DNA of 30,937 nt from an uncultured Clostridia bacterium (GTDB lineage: Bacteria; Bacillota; Clostridia; UBA1381): the NCBI GenBank assembly GCA_934476675.1, contig CAKSOE010000037.1, forward strand, positions 1 through 30,937, read 5' to 3'. Position numbers and translations under genes: made by a program. How positions within the stretch are numbered: the first letter of the stretch is position 1; each line of letters starts with the position of its first letter. Of this stretch, positions 16,416-25,591 are shown piece by piece. The notes below the pieces were generated by a model that saw only the letters and a program-made list of their open reading frames with translations, searched no databases and was not told the DNA's origin.

Positions 16416-18983
16416 ATGAAATATTTTAAACCAATAATATCACTTTTTGCCGCAGTGATTTTGTGCTGTGCGGTGACTGCGGAATCGGTATATGCAAAAG
16501 AGGATTGTATATATAAGGAAGCGAAAGCGGTCATGACATATATTATGGGTGATGTTTTTGCGGACGAAACGGTAACGCGTGCGGAATTTACAGGCGTGCT
16601 TGTTTCGGCAATGAAGATGTATAGTGCAAAAACGGAATCGCCGTTTTCCGATGTGAACGATAAAACGGAATATTACAGAGAAATTTGCACGGCGGAGGAA
16701 CTGGGAATTATAAGCAGCGCCGATAAATTTAATCCGAAAGAAGCCATAACCTATGAACAGGCGGTGAAAATGCTTGTGTGTGCGGTAGGATATGACAATA
16801 TTGCGGAAATGGAGGGCGGCTATCCTTTGGGATATTTCAATACGGCAAGCCGTCTTGGGCTTACAAAAGGCACAGATAATACGGGCGACACGCTGACATC
16901 GCATGACGCGTTTGTGCTTGTGTACAGAATGCTTTGCACGACCGTGAGAATTTCGGGAGTAAAAAACAATGCAGTTTATTACGAGGATACCGGAGTAAGC
17001 TATCTGGAATCGCTTTATAAGCTGATATGCGAGGAGGGTGTTGTCACAGCGAATAATTATAATCCGCCGGGCGGCGGAGGTTCGGACAAAAAACCTTACA
17101 TAACGGTAAACGGCGAAAATTACGATTATGACGGCGATTCGCTCAAAATGCTCGGAAAATCGGTATACCTGTTTCATATAAAAGATGAAACGAAGGCGGA
17201 AATTACGGTTTTGATAAATAATTCGGAAACGGAAATCAAAAAAGAAGATATATCCGAAATTACGGCGGATAAAATTTTCGCAAACGAAGATGAAACCTCA
17301 AAACAGAAAAAATATGATATAAATGGAGCAAGATTTATATATAACGGGCAAAAAACCGACACGTTTTCGCTTGATGATTTGAAAGGCGACGGCTCAAAAT
17401 TTGTCTTGCTTGACAATAACGATGACGGCAGATACGAGTATGTGTTTGTGTATGACTGGAAGTATCTTTATGTTGATATGACGGACAGAACAAGCGGCGT
17501 GATTTCCGACATAAACAATGATAAGGAAAGTATGTTTATTCCGAAAAAAACTAATACAAATCTGCATATTTATGATGAAAACGGAAAAATCATAGAACGT
17601 GACGATATAAAAAAATACGATCTTGTTGCCGTGGCGGAAGCGGCAGACGGAGATTTTGCACTGATAAGAAAATGCAGTGCAAAGGAAAACGGAAAAATAT
17701 CGGAAAAAGACAGTTTGGGAAATGTTTATATAAATGGCAAAAAATATACGGTGTCACCGTATGCAAAACGAAACTATGCGGATACACTTACGGTCGGCAG
17801 TGAATGTACGCTGTTTTTGGGATTGTGTGACGATATAGCCGCCGTATCGAATACCTCGTCAAAAATGCAGTACGGATATATGATTTCCGCCGTACCGTGG
17901 GAAATACAGTCAACAGATGATATTGCAATAAGAATTTATACGCTCGGCGGCAGGATAAAGACTTTCAGGGTCGAAAAGCTTAAAATAGACGGAAAAAGCG
18001 GTATTAAAGCAAACGCTATAATATCGGCACTTAAAGGCGGAGCGCCGCAGCTTATAAAATACAAGACTAACGAACACGGTGAATTAACGGCTGTTGATAC
18101 GGCGAAAATCGTGACCGATTTTGAAGAAAACGAAAATGAGGACGATTCTCTTACGCAGTTCAAATTTGTCAATAAAGGCACGGAGGTAACAAAGTTTACA
18201 TACCGTTCGGGCGGTCAGTCGTGTATGCCGTATTTTAATATAAGCTCGGCGAATATATTGTCCGTACCGTCAGATGAAAATATCCGCTCGGCAAGCGAGG
18301 AGGATTTTACCGTAACGGACAGGACTATATTAAGGTCGGGTACGTCCTATCAGTTTGAGGTGTATGACCTCGGAGAAAACGGAACGGCAGGTTTTGTCGT
18401 TGCGAGAGGTCAGAGCTTAAAGAGCAATGCCAATTACATGATAGAAAAAATATCCGAAGGAATAATGCCGGACGAGAGCGCAGGCAAGGTTTTGAGCGTT
18501 TACAGAAAGGGTATTTTTTCAAAGGTTTATCTCGGCAAGGATGAGGAGGCGCAGCTCAAGCAGGAACTGAAGGCCGGAGATATTGCGGAAATCACCCTAA
18601 GAAGCGACAACAGTGTTAAATATATAGACCTTGTTTTCAGCGGTGATGACCTTGAACCGAGCAAAACTGCGGTTTCGGGAATAAATTACGAGGGACTCGG
18701 AAATATAAGCTACTGGTACGGAGCGATTTATTACACCGACGGAACATATGCCTACATTACAAAAACAAAGAACGGTCAGAACTTTGACTATTCAATCGGT
18801 AATCTTACCAATATAAAAGTGAATGTATCGGATATATTGCTGGTAAAACGGGACAGGAGCGAGGTGCAGCTGATAAAATCCTCCGAATTAAAGGATTACA
18901 AATCATTTAATAACGAGAATTATTATATTGTTGTACGTCTGAACAGTCAGTCTCCGATGGAGGTATACGCATATGAAATCTAA
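16416..18983 (+). CDS. Secreted SLH-type surface protein, large beta-rich S-layer-like scaffold
   Basis: The likely start is ATG 16416 (MKYFKPIISLFAAVIL), five bases after GAGGG; an ATG at 16404 overlaps the preceding stop and would add MREN before the signal peptide. Residues about 30-190 hold degenerate SLH repeats (DETVTRAEFTGVLV, PFSDVNDKTEYYREICTAEE, then SHDAFVLVYRML). A GGGGS linker (about 222) leads to about 600 residues of repeated beta modules with phrases such as SLGNVYINGKKYTVS, resembling S-layer proteins of Clostridia. DNNDDGRYE (about 332) looks like a calcium-binding loop. It has no recognisable catalytic domain. It overlaps the lyase start by 11 bases, so it is probably made in step with that enzyme and may display it. 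Confidence 0.82.
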   Translation: MKYFKPIISLFAAVILCCAVTAESVYAKEDCIYKEAKAVMTYIMGDVFADETVTRAEFTGVLVSAMKMYSAKTESPFSDVNDKTEYYREICTAEELGIISSADKFNPKEAITYEQAVKMLVCAVGYDNIAEMEGGYPLGYFNTASRLGLTKGTDNTGDTLTSHDAFVLVYRMLCTTVRISGVKNNAVYYEDTGVSYLESLYKLICEEGVVTANNYNPPGGGGSDKKPYITVNGENYDYDGDSLKMLGKSVYLFHIKDETKAEITVLINNSETEIKKEDISEITADKIFANEDETSKQKKYDINGARFIYNGQKTDTFSLDDLKGDGSKFVLLDNNDDGRYEYVFVYDWKYLYVDMTDRTSGVISDINNDKESMFIPKKTNTNLHIYDENGKIIERDDIKKYDLVAVAEAADGDFALIRKCSAKENGKISEKDSLGNVYINGKKYTVSPYAKRNYADTLTVGSECTLFLGLCDDIAAVSNTSSKMQYGYMISAVPWEIQSTDDIAIRIYTLGGRIKTFRVEKLKIDGKSGIKANAIISALKGGAPQLIKYKTNEHGELTAVDTAKIVTDFEENENEDDSLTQFKFVNKGTEVTKFTYRSGGQSCMPYFNISSANILSVPSDENIRSASEEDFTVTDRTILRSGTSYQFEVYDLGENGTAGFVVARGQSLKSNANYMIEKISEGIMPDESAGKVLSVYRKGIFSKVYLGKDEEAQLKQELKAGDIAEITLRSDNSVKYIDLVFSGDDLEPSKTAVSGINYEGLGNISYWYGAIYYTDGTYAYITKTKNGQNFDYSIGNLTNIKVNVSDILLVKRDRSEVQLIKSSELKDYKSFNNENYYIVVRLNSQSPMEVYAYEI

Positions 18984-21900
18984 CAGACATAAAATTCGCG
19001 GTATATGCGCCGCTTTGACGGCGGCTTTAACCTTAACTTACGCACCGCACGGAATGTGCAATGCGGCGGCGGATATGGTGTATGAGCAAAGCTTTAACGC
19101 AGCCGCCGTAAACGGCGTGCCGGAGGGAGTCAATGTAAGCGGCGGAAAAGCGCGCGTTATAGAATCGGGAAAAAACAACAAAGCGTTTGAAATAATACAC
19201 GGCAGCCGTACAGCCGTAACGTTTCCGGCGGCATTGGACGCGCAGAAGTATATCATTTCATTTGATATTTCTGCCGATAAAGAGGTTAACGCGGCGGTTT
19301 CGGTAAAGAGCGGAACAGCATCGCATGAGCTTATAAAAATTTCACAGAATACAATCAAAACCGCCGAGGGCAGAGAAATCGGCGGAGTATCCGTTATTGC
19401 CACGGGTGAAAACGAGCCGTGCGGCAGAATGACAAACGTGGCGATAGCCGTAAACCGCAAAAGCGGTCTGATGTCCGTTTATACGGACGGCAGGGAGCGC
19501 GTCGGTGATTGGCGGCTTAACGATACGTCAAAGCCGGACGCGGTTGTGCTTACAAAATACAGCGATGACAGCAATATTTACATAGATAATGTGGCTGTAT
19601 ATGAGGGAGAAGAACTTTTGGACGTAACGCCGACAGGCGCATACAATGAGGACGGAGAGGAGTTTTTCAGCTTCACGGACGATTTGGGAGATTTTACATT
19701 TTTTCACAGCAGCTGGCCCGGACAGGGCAAGTACCCCAATAATATAAAATTTTATCCCAAAACAAATACAATTGACTGCGAAGCGTTCGATTATAAAAAT
19801 CCCGATAAAGGCGACAAAATAATTTTCAATAAAGTATCGGGTGACGACGCTTATATAGACGTGAACTGTAACATCTTTAAAGGCTATAAAAGTCAGAAAA
19901 CATATAAATATTTCAAACTGTCGGGAGAATTTATGTGTAACTTTGACGGAGGCGGCAGCGCACAGCTGTTTATGCTGCGTGACAGTTCCTCCTCCGCAGC
20001 GGTGACGGAATATCCTGTAAAAGTGGACACGGCAGGAAACGTTACACTGCCCGGCGCTGTCACACAAACAAATGCCGCGGCAAACAATTCATGCTTCAAG
20101 ATTACCATGTATCTTAATCTTGAGGACAGAACCGTAACCACTCTTTTCGGAACGGGCGAGAACTGGAAGTATAATAATTTTCGGATAGTGTCAAAGGAAG
20201 CAAAGCTTACAAACAAGCTGCAAAATTTAAACCTTGTCAGATTTTCGGCAGGATCAGGCGGATTCGGCGGACAGCTGCAATGCAGAAATCTTGAAGTGAC
20301 GGGATTTGATAAAGCATTTATCGTGGGCGAGGACAGCGTGACCGAGGTTAACACGTCAATGTTTGATTTTGACAAAAACATGAGCGATGACCTTGACGGA
20401 AAAATCTGTTTCCAGTATAATGTCAGATCCGCTTTTGCAAACGGTGAAAAATACAAAATATCAGGCGCTGCGGAATACAAAAACAATGATTTTTATATTT
20501 CGGAACAGGAATTTAATAAAGCATATAATTCGGACGTTACGGTGACGGACAGCGGCATTACGGACGGCAAAAACACCTTCGCACCGGATAGCGGAATTGT
20601 GGCGGGCAGTGACGGCACAAAGCTTATTCCGGTAAAAGAAACCGTAAATAAGCTTTGGGGATTTAACGTTTTTGACGATGATGAGGGACTTATTATAACC
20701 TCCCAAAACAAGATTTATTTCGATAAATCAAAGGAAGTACCGTATCATAAGCGTTATACGCCGGAGGATCCGTGGATTAATCATTACCGTTACATAGACC
20801 GTCTTTCGGATTATCAGTATCTTTATGACTATATGCTGTTTGACCGTCCGTCAAAGGAAACACTTCTTGACGGATATAACAGGAAATCGGAGGAAAACGG
20901 TTCGGCGCACCCGTCGGTCATGGCGGATAAATCCGATTTTGACAGAGTAAGAGAGCTTGCAAAAACCGATCCGTATATGAAAAAGGTTGTCGACGGTCTG
21001 ATAGCACAGGCGGATATGGTGCTAAAACAAAAGCTTATGACATACAAGTATGACGATAGTATGCGAATGCTCAATACCGCCAGACAGCTTGAATCGCGTA
21101 TGCAGCTTGTGGGCTTTGCCTATCAGATGACGGGCGACAGGAAATATGCGCAGTATGCTTTGGACAGCTTAAATCAGCTCTCGGATTTCCCCGACCTTAA
21201 CCCTGTTCATATAATCGACAGCGGTTCTTACGGAACGGGAATAGCGGTGGCGTATGACTGGTGCTATGACGCATTTACCGAGGAGGAGAGAAAGAACATA
21301 TGCGAAAATGTAAAAAGATTGTATCTTTCGGTCTTTCCTGCGGATTTTTACGGAAGAATACCTGCAAAAAGCGTTACAAATAACGACATAACCATTTGTA
21401 TGCCCGGACTTAGCAATAAATGGATAAGCAATTTCAATACATGGGTAAATTCCGGCGGAGTGGCTATGGCGATAGCGTTTATGAACGATTATCCCGAGAT
21501 TTGTTCGGATTTTCTGAGCAATTCCATACGGAGTACGGAATATTCAATGAAAGGACTTTATCCCGAGGGCGGCTGGCTCGAAAGCAGTAACTACTGGTAT
21601 CATGTTTCGCGTTCACTGATGTATATATGCAGTTCGCTTGAAAACGTGTACGGAACGGACTTTAATCTGCTCAGTTTCCCCGGAACGGAGGAAACAGCCG
21701 TTACCAATATGGCGATACGGAGCATGGTGGGGAATTATAACTATCATGATGCCGCCGAGGAAAAAATATATGCAAGTCACCCGATGTCGTATTTCGGAAA
21801 GCATTTTAATCAGCGCGGAGTTCTTGCCGCAAGGCGCGCGACGATTGAAAAAGCGTTCGACGAGCGCATGGGCAATGTTGACGTGTATACTGCGGACGCA

Positions 21901-23448
21901 CTGTTCTATGACCCGACCGTAAGCGCTGACGAAATAAGCGAGCTGCCGAGAGTTAAGGCGTCGGAGGGCGTGGAGCTGTTTTCGGTACACGGCGATTATA
22001 AGGATTACGATTCACTGTTCTTTGCATCGCACGGCGGCCCGACAACGGCATATCATGTTCATAATGACAACGGAGACTTTGTGTTCGACTTAAACGGTGT
22101 GCGCTGGGCGTGCGCATTGGGATCAGAGGACTATAATTCAAGTCTGCCGGAAAATGAAAAGTACAGAAAACGTCCCGAGGGACATAATACGATTGTTATA
22201 AACAATACGGCGGATTATAACCAGCTGGCGAATACGTATGACCCGATTATTAAGTCGGAGGAGGGCGAAGGCGGTGCGTATGCGGTTTACGATATGTCAT
22301 CGTCATATGCTGACGCGGACAGCTTTAAGCGAGGATTTTATATAGGGGATAACTTCCGGACTTTGACCGTACGTGATGAAATAAAGCTCAATAAGGATAA
22401 TTCGGAAATATACTGGTTTATGCACACCACGGCGGAGGCGTATGTTCTTGACGAAAGAACGGTAATTCTTTCAAAGGACGGCGAATGTGCGGTACTGCAA
22501 TTTGAAACCGATGCCGAAAGCGCAGAGGTAAGCGTTATGGACGCTGTTCCGCTGCCATCGTCGCCGCAGGGAGAGGGACAGACGAAAAACACAGGCGTAC
22601 GCAAGGTAGCAATCCGCTTAAAGGCAAGCGATAACGTATCGCTGTCGGTGAGAGTGGGCGAAACGGAAGGAAATGTAATGAATGTTCCGATTGAACGGTG
22701 GACTGCTCCGCAAAAGACGGAAATCACCGAGGATAAATCCGATTACGGATATACGGGATATGTTTACGGAGTAAAGCTTGATAATATGAGCTATGTACCT
22801 GTTATAAGCGCAAAAAGCCTGCCGGAATTTAAGATTGAACCGCATGATAACGAAAAGTGTGCGGAGGTAATATATTCGGATAATCTTGACAATCCGAATA
22901 TAGTGAAAATTTACAGCAGCGATAAGAGCAAATCAAAAATATACATTCTTCCCTATGATACCCAGCGAGGAATAAAGGAGCTTGTATATGACGAAATACC
23001 TATAACAAATCTTACCGTGAGCGCGGAGCCGCAGGCGGAGAATCTCGGCGTAAATATGCTTGACAACGATTTTTCGACAAGGTGGACTACGCTTAACAAA
23101 GGCGAAAACGCAGTATTTGATATAGGAAACGTTATGAGCGTTGACGCAGTTGCGGCAGGATTCTGGCAAAGTCCGGTACGAAACTATTACTTTGATTTGT
23201 ATTATTCGGAGGACGGCAGTGCATGGACGAAAATTGACAGCTATTCTTCGTCGGCAGGCGAGGAGGAATACCAGGTATTTTCGTTTGACAGAGTTAACGC
23301 AAGGTATATTAAGCTTGTAGGAAACGGCTGCAGTGCAAACGTTAATACAAACATACTGGAATTTAGGGTGTTAAAAAGAAAAGCGGAGTTTGAACACGCC
23401 GTTCCGGACAAAAAAAACAGTGTGCTTTCCGTAACGATAACGGAATAA
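18973..23448 (+). CDS. Large secreted heparinase II/III-type polysaccharide lyase with discoidin-like C-terminus
   Basis: This 1491-residue exported protein begins with a signal peptide (to about residue 33). Two lectin-like beta sandwiches follow (about 35-205 and 215-455), then a small domain like the copper amine oxidase N-terminal stalk (about 490-590; LIPVKETVNKLWGFNVFDDD). Residues about 600-985 form the alpha/alpha toroid, with WVNSGGVAMAIA (about 826) and YPEGGWLESSNYWYH (about 862). The heparinase II/III beta domain contains YHVHNDNGDFVFDLNG (from 1027). Residues about 1340-1475 are an F5/8 type C (discoidin-like) carbohydrate-binding module, with MLDNDFSTRWTT and ARYIKLVG. The family cleaves uronate-containing polysaccharides by beta-elimination, giving the unsaturated ends that GH105 removes. 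The PL family and substrate are uncertain. There is no SLH domain, so attachment would rely on partners. Confidence 0.85.
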   Translation: MKSNRHKIRGICAALTAALTLTYAPHGMCNAAADMVYEQSFNAAAVNGVPEGVNVSGGKARVIESGKNNKAFEIIHGSRTAVTFPAALDAQKYIISFDISADKEVNAAVSVKSGTASHELIKISQNTIKTAEGREIGGVSVIATGENEPCGRMTNVAIAVNRKSGLMSVYTDGRERVGDWRLNDTSKPDAVVLTKYSDDSNIYIDNVAVYEGEELLDVTPTGAYNEDGEEFFSFTDDLGDFTFFHSSWPGQGKYPNNIKFYPKTNTIDCEAFDYKNPDKGDKIIFNKVSGDDAYIDVNCNIFKGYKSQKTYKYFKLSGEFMCNFDGGGSAQLFMLRDSSSSAAVTEYPVKVDTAGNVTLPGAVTQTNAAANNSCFKITMYLNLEDRTVTTLFGTGENWKYNNFRIVSKEAKLTNKLQNLNLVRFSAGSGGFGGQLQCRNLEVTGFDKAFIVGEDSVTEVNTSMFDFDKNMSDDLDGKICFQYNVRSAFANGEKYKISGAAEYKNNDFYISEQEFNKAYNSDVTVTDSGITDGKNTFAPDSGIVAGSDGTKLIPVKETVNKLWGFNVFDDDEGLIITSQNKIYFDKSKEVPYHKRYTPEDPWINHYRYIDRLSDYQYLYDYMLFDRPSKETLLDGYNRKSEENGSAHPSVMADKSDFDRVRELAKTDPYMKKVVDGLIAQADMVLKQKLMTYKYDDSMRMLNTARQLESRMQLVGFAYQMTGDRKYAQYALDSLNQLSDFPDLNPVHIIDSGSYGTGIAVAYDWCYDAFTEEERKNICENVKRLYLSVFPADFYGRIPAKSVTNNDITICMPGLSNKWISNFNTWVNSGGVAMAIAFMNDYPEICSDFLSNSIRSTEYSMKGLYPEGGWLESSNYWYHVSRSLMYICSSLENVYGTDFNLLSFPGTEETAVTNMAIRSMVGNYNYHDAAEEKIYASHPMSYFGKHFNQRGVLAARRATIEKAFDERMGNVDVYTADALFYDPTVSADEISELPRVKASEGVELFSVHGDYKDYDSLFFASHGGPTTAYHVHNDNGDFVFDLNGVRWACALGSEDYNSSLPENEKYRKRPEGHNTIVINNTADYNQLANTYDPIIKSEEGEGGAYAVYDMSSSYADADSFKRGFYIGDNFRTLTVRDEIKLNKDNSEIYWFMHTTAEAYVLDERTVILSKDGECAVLQFETDAESAEVSVMDAVPLPSSPQGEGQTKNTGVRKVAIRLKASDNVSLSVRVGETEGNVMNVPIERWTAPQKTEITEDKSDYGYTGYVYGVKLDNMSYVPVISAKSLPEFKIEPHDNEKCAEVIYSDNLDNPNIVKIYSSDKSKSKIYILPYDTQRGIKELVYDEIPITNLTVSAEPQAENLGVNMLDNDFSTRWTTLNKGENAVFDIGNVMSVDAVAAGFWQSPVRNYYFDLYYSEDGSAWTKIDSYSSSAGEEEYQVFSFDRVNARYIKLVGNGCSANVNTNILEFRVLKRKAEFEHAVPDKKNSVLSVTITE

Positions 23449-23464
23449 GAGGAGACAGCGTATT

Positions 23465-25573
23465 ATGAAAACATTAAAATTATTGATATATGCGTTGCTT
23501 GCGGCGCTGTTGATCCAATCACTTCCCTGTGCTTTCGCACAGGAGGGTGATGATATAAAGCTGTGGGATTTTAACGAAATCACCGACATAAGCGAATACC
23601 CCGAATTTACAAATACAAATAACAGCTCCAAGGGTATAAAATCGGTTATAGAGGACGGTTCTCTCAAATACAGCAAAAACGGAACAAATGCGCACACAAT
23701 GTATTTTAAATTTGCCGATTATGTATCAAGTATGGATACCTATACAGCCGAATACGGCTTAAAGGCTGAATTTGAAAAGAACAAAAGCTTTATTCTCCGC
23801 TGCGGAACAAATGTGCAGTTTGTTTCGCAGGGCGGAGGAGAATATTTGATTCAGTGCTTTAAGGACGGAAAATTTGTAACGGAAAACAAAACAAAATATA
23901 ATTTTTCCGGATTTGAGAGGATAGCCTTTGTTGTGCGGGGAAAGAAAACGGTTGATTTGTATATCGGAAATACGGCGGTGTATGAGGGACTTGATTTTAC
24001 CGTTTCTTCAACCATAATCGAGGACAGTCTGGGATTTACCTTTAATGCCGGTTCAAACGGCAGCTTATGGATAGACAATATCCATCTTACCGCGGCAGTG
24101 CCGGAAAAAAAGGATATTACATCTCTTGAATTAAAAAATTGCGGCGAAAGCATTACCGTGGATAAGGGAGATATTCTGAAAACGGAAATAACCGCCGCAG
24201 CAGATTCGGGAATTAAGTGTATTAACATATATGCGGACGATGAAAAATACGAAACGCTTACCTCCGCACCGTACATTGCCGATTTAAGCAATGCCGGCAG
24301 CGGCATTGTGAAAATAACGGCGGAGGCGGTAAGCAATGCGGGTGACACTGCAAGAAAAACAATCGAGGTTAATTTCCGCACAAACGAAAGCTATACCATA
24401 TTAAGCGATTCCGAATTTGAAAATGGCGCAAATTCAAGCTTAAAGTCGGGAATAACGCTTTATCCGAGACGCGGATATACACGGGCAGAGACCGTTGACG
24501 AAGAACACGGAAAGAGCCTGCTTGTCGGAATAGACAATGCGGATTTATCATATTCCGAAGCGGATCTTCCGTATGCAGATCTTCCGATAAACGGATATAC
24601 GGGTTGGCTCAGCTTTGACTGCGATGTGTATGTCAGCGCAAAGGAAAACAGCGGAAAAAAGACGATGATTTTCAGAACGGAGAATGCCAAGGAAACAAAC
24701 ATTATCAGATTTAAAGATCCGCAGATGCTTGTGGCAGGCAGTGTGAATCTGGATTATGACGAAAAAAAGTGGTATCATCTTACGGCAAAGTTTAATACCG
24801 TGACTTGTAGAGCGGAAATATTTATAGATTATATGCCGGTATTGCAGTACAGCTTTGCAGCCGAGCCATCAGCGGCTAAGCTGGTGCGTCTGTACGGTCC
24901 TGGGGACGATACGGTGCAATGCTTTACTGCAATAGACAACATAAATATAAAGGGATATTATGATGTTCCGTCGGTAATTACGGTTGAGGACGGAAAAGAC
25001 GTTTTGTCGGATAAGGCGGAAATTACGGAATATCTAAATTCTCCGCTTTACGGAAAGAGCATAAACACCGAAACCGTATGTCTGCTCGACGAGGACGGAA
25101 ACAAATGCCCCGTTTCGGAGGTGTTTTATACAAGCGAAAAAAATTCTGTAACGATTGTGCCGGAAAAAGCGCTTATGCCGGATTCGGAATATAGAATTGT
25201 TATATCCGCAGCTGCGGAAATTTCGGAGGGAATACCTGTCGGAGAGGAGGTAACGGGAGAATTTAAAACAGCACCTGTGAATATCAGCGTGGAAAAGGTG
25301 CAGATATATAAGGACGGTTCGCTGTGCAGGGCAGATGTCAGAATAAAAAATGTGACCGATAAAGAAAAGACAGTTTATACAGTTATGACGCTGTGGCGCG
25401 GCAAAAAAGGCATAGATGTGAAAATATCGCCTATAAAGCTTGCGCCGTACTCCGCGGCGGATGCCGCATTGCAGACGGAAACGGAGGGTGCGGATACCGC
25501 AGAGGTTTATGTGTACAGTGATTTGGAGGCATCCGAATTTTTGTGCAGCCGCATATACAAAAAAGAATTTTAA
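23465..25573 (+). CDS. Secreted multidomain lectin-like/Ig-like protein
   Basis: A 702-residue exported protein (signal peptide to about CAFAQEG). Two LamG-like beta sandwiches (about 30-210 and 318-490; LWIDNIHL and IDNINIKGYYD mark their ends) surround a bacterial Ig-like domain (about 215-305; AADSGIKCINIYADDEKYE). A Big_5/SbsA-like Ig domain (about 497-610; LMPDSEYRIVISA) and a C-terminal module of about 85 residues (TVMTLWRGKKGIDVKIS, AEVYVYSD) follow. No catalytic site is visible. It starts 16 bases after the lyase and likely binds the polysaccharide or the surface layer. Proteins of this type also occur as accessory parts of pectinases. Confidence 0.75.
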   Translation: MKTLKLLIYALLAALLIQSLPCAFAQEGDDIKLWDFNEITDISEYPEFTNTNNSSKGIKSVIEDGSLKYSKNGTNAHTMYFKFADYVSSMDTYTAEYGLKAEFEKNKSFILRCGTNVQFVSQGGGEYLIQCFKDGKFVTENKTKYNFSGFERIAFVVRGKKTVDLYIGNTAVYEGLDFTVSSTIIEDSLGFTFNAGSNGSLWIDNIHLTAAVPEKKDITSLELKNCGESITVDKGDILKTEITAAADSGIKCINIYADDEKYETLTSAPYIADLSNAGSGIVKITAEAVSNAGDTARKTIEVNFRTNESYTILSDSEFENGANSSLKSGITLYPRRGYTRAETVDEEHGKSLLVGIDNADLSYSEADLPYADLPINGYTGWLSFDCDVYVSAKENSGKKTMIFRTENAKETNIIRFKDPQMLVAGSVNLDYDEKKWYHLTAKFNTVTCRAEIFIDYMPVLQYSFAAEPSAAKLVRLYGPGDDTVQCFTAIDNINIKGYYDVPSVITVEDGKDVLSDKAEITEYLNSPLYGKSINTETVCLLDEDGNKCPVSEVFYTSEKNSVTIVPEKALMPDSEYRIVISAAAEISEGIPVGEEVTGEFKTAPVNISVEKVQIYKDGSLCRADVRIKNVTDKEKTVYTVMTLWRGKKGIDVKISPIKLAPYSAADAALQTETEGADTAEVYVYSDLEASEFLCSRIYKKEF

Positions 25574-25591
25574 AATAGAAGGAGAAGAATT

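Noticed and set aside
16440..17177. Minus-strand ORF of 245 codons within the second SLH gene
   Set aside because: It is a shadow of a clear SLH coding frame, rich in His, Arg, Phe and Ile, with no recognisable domain.
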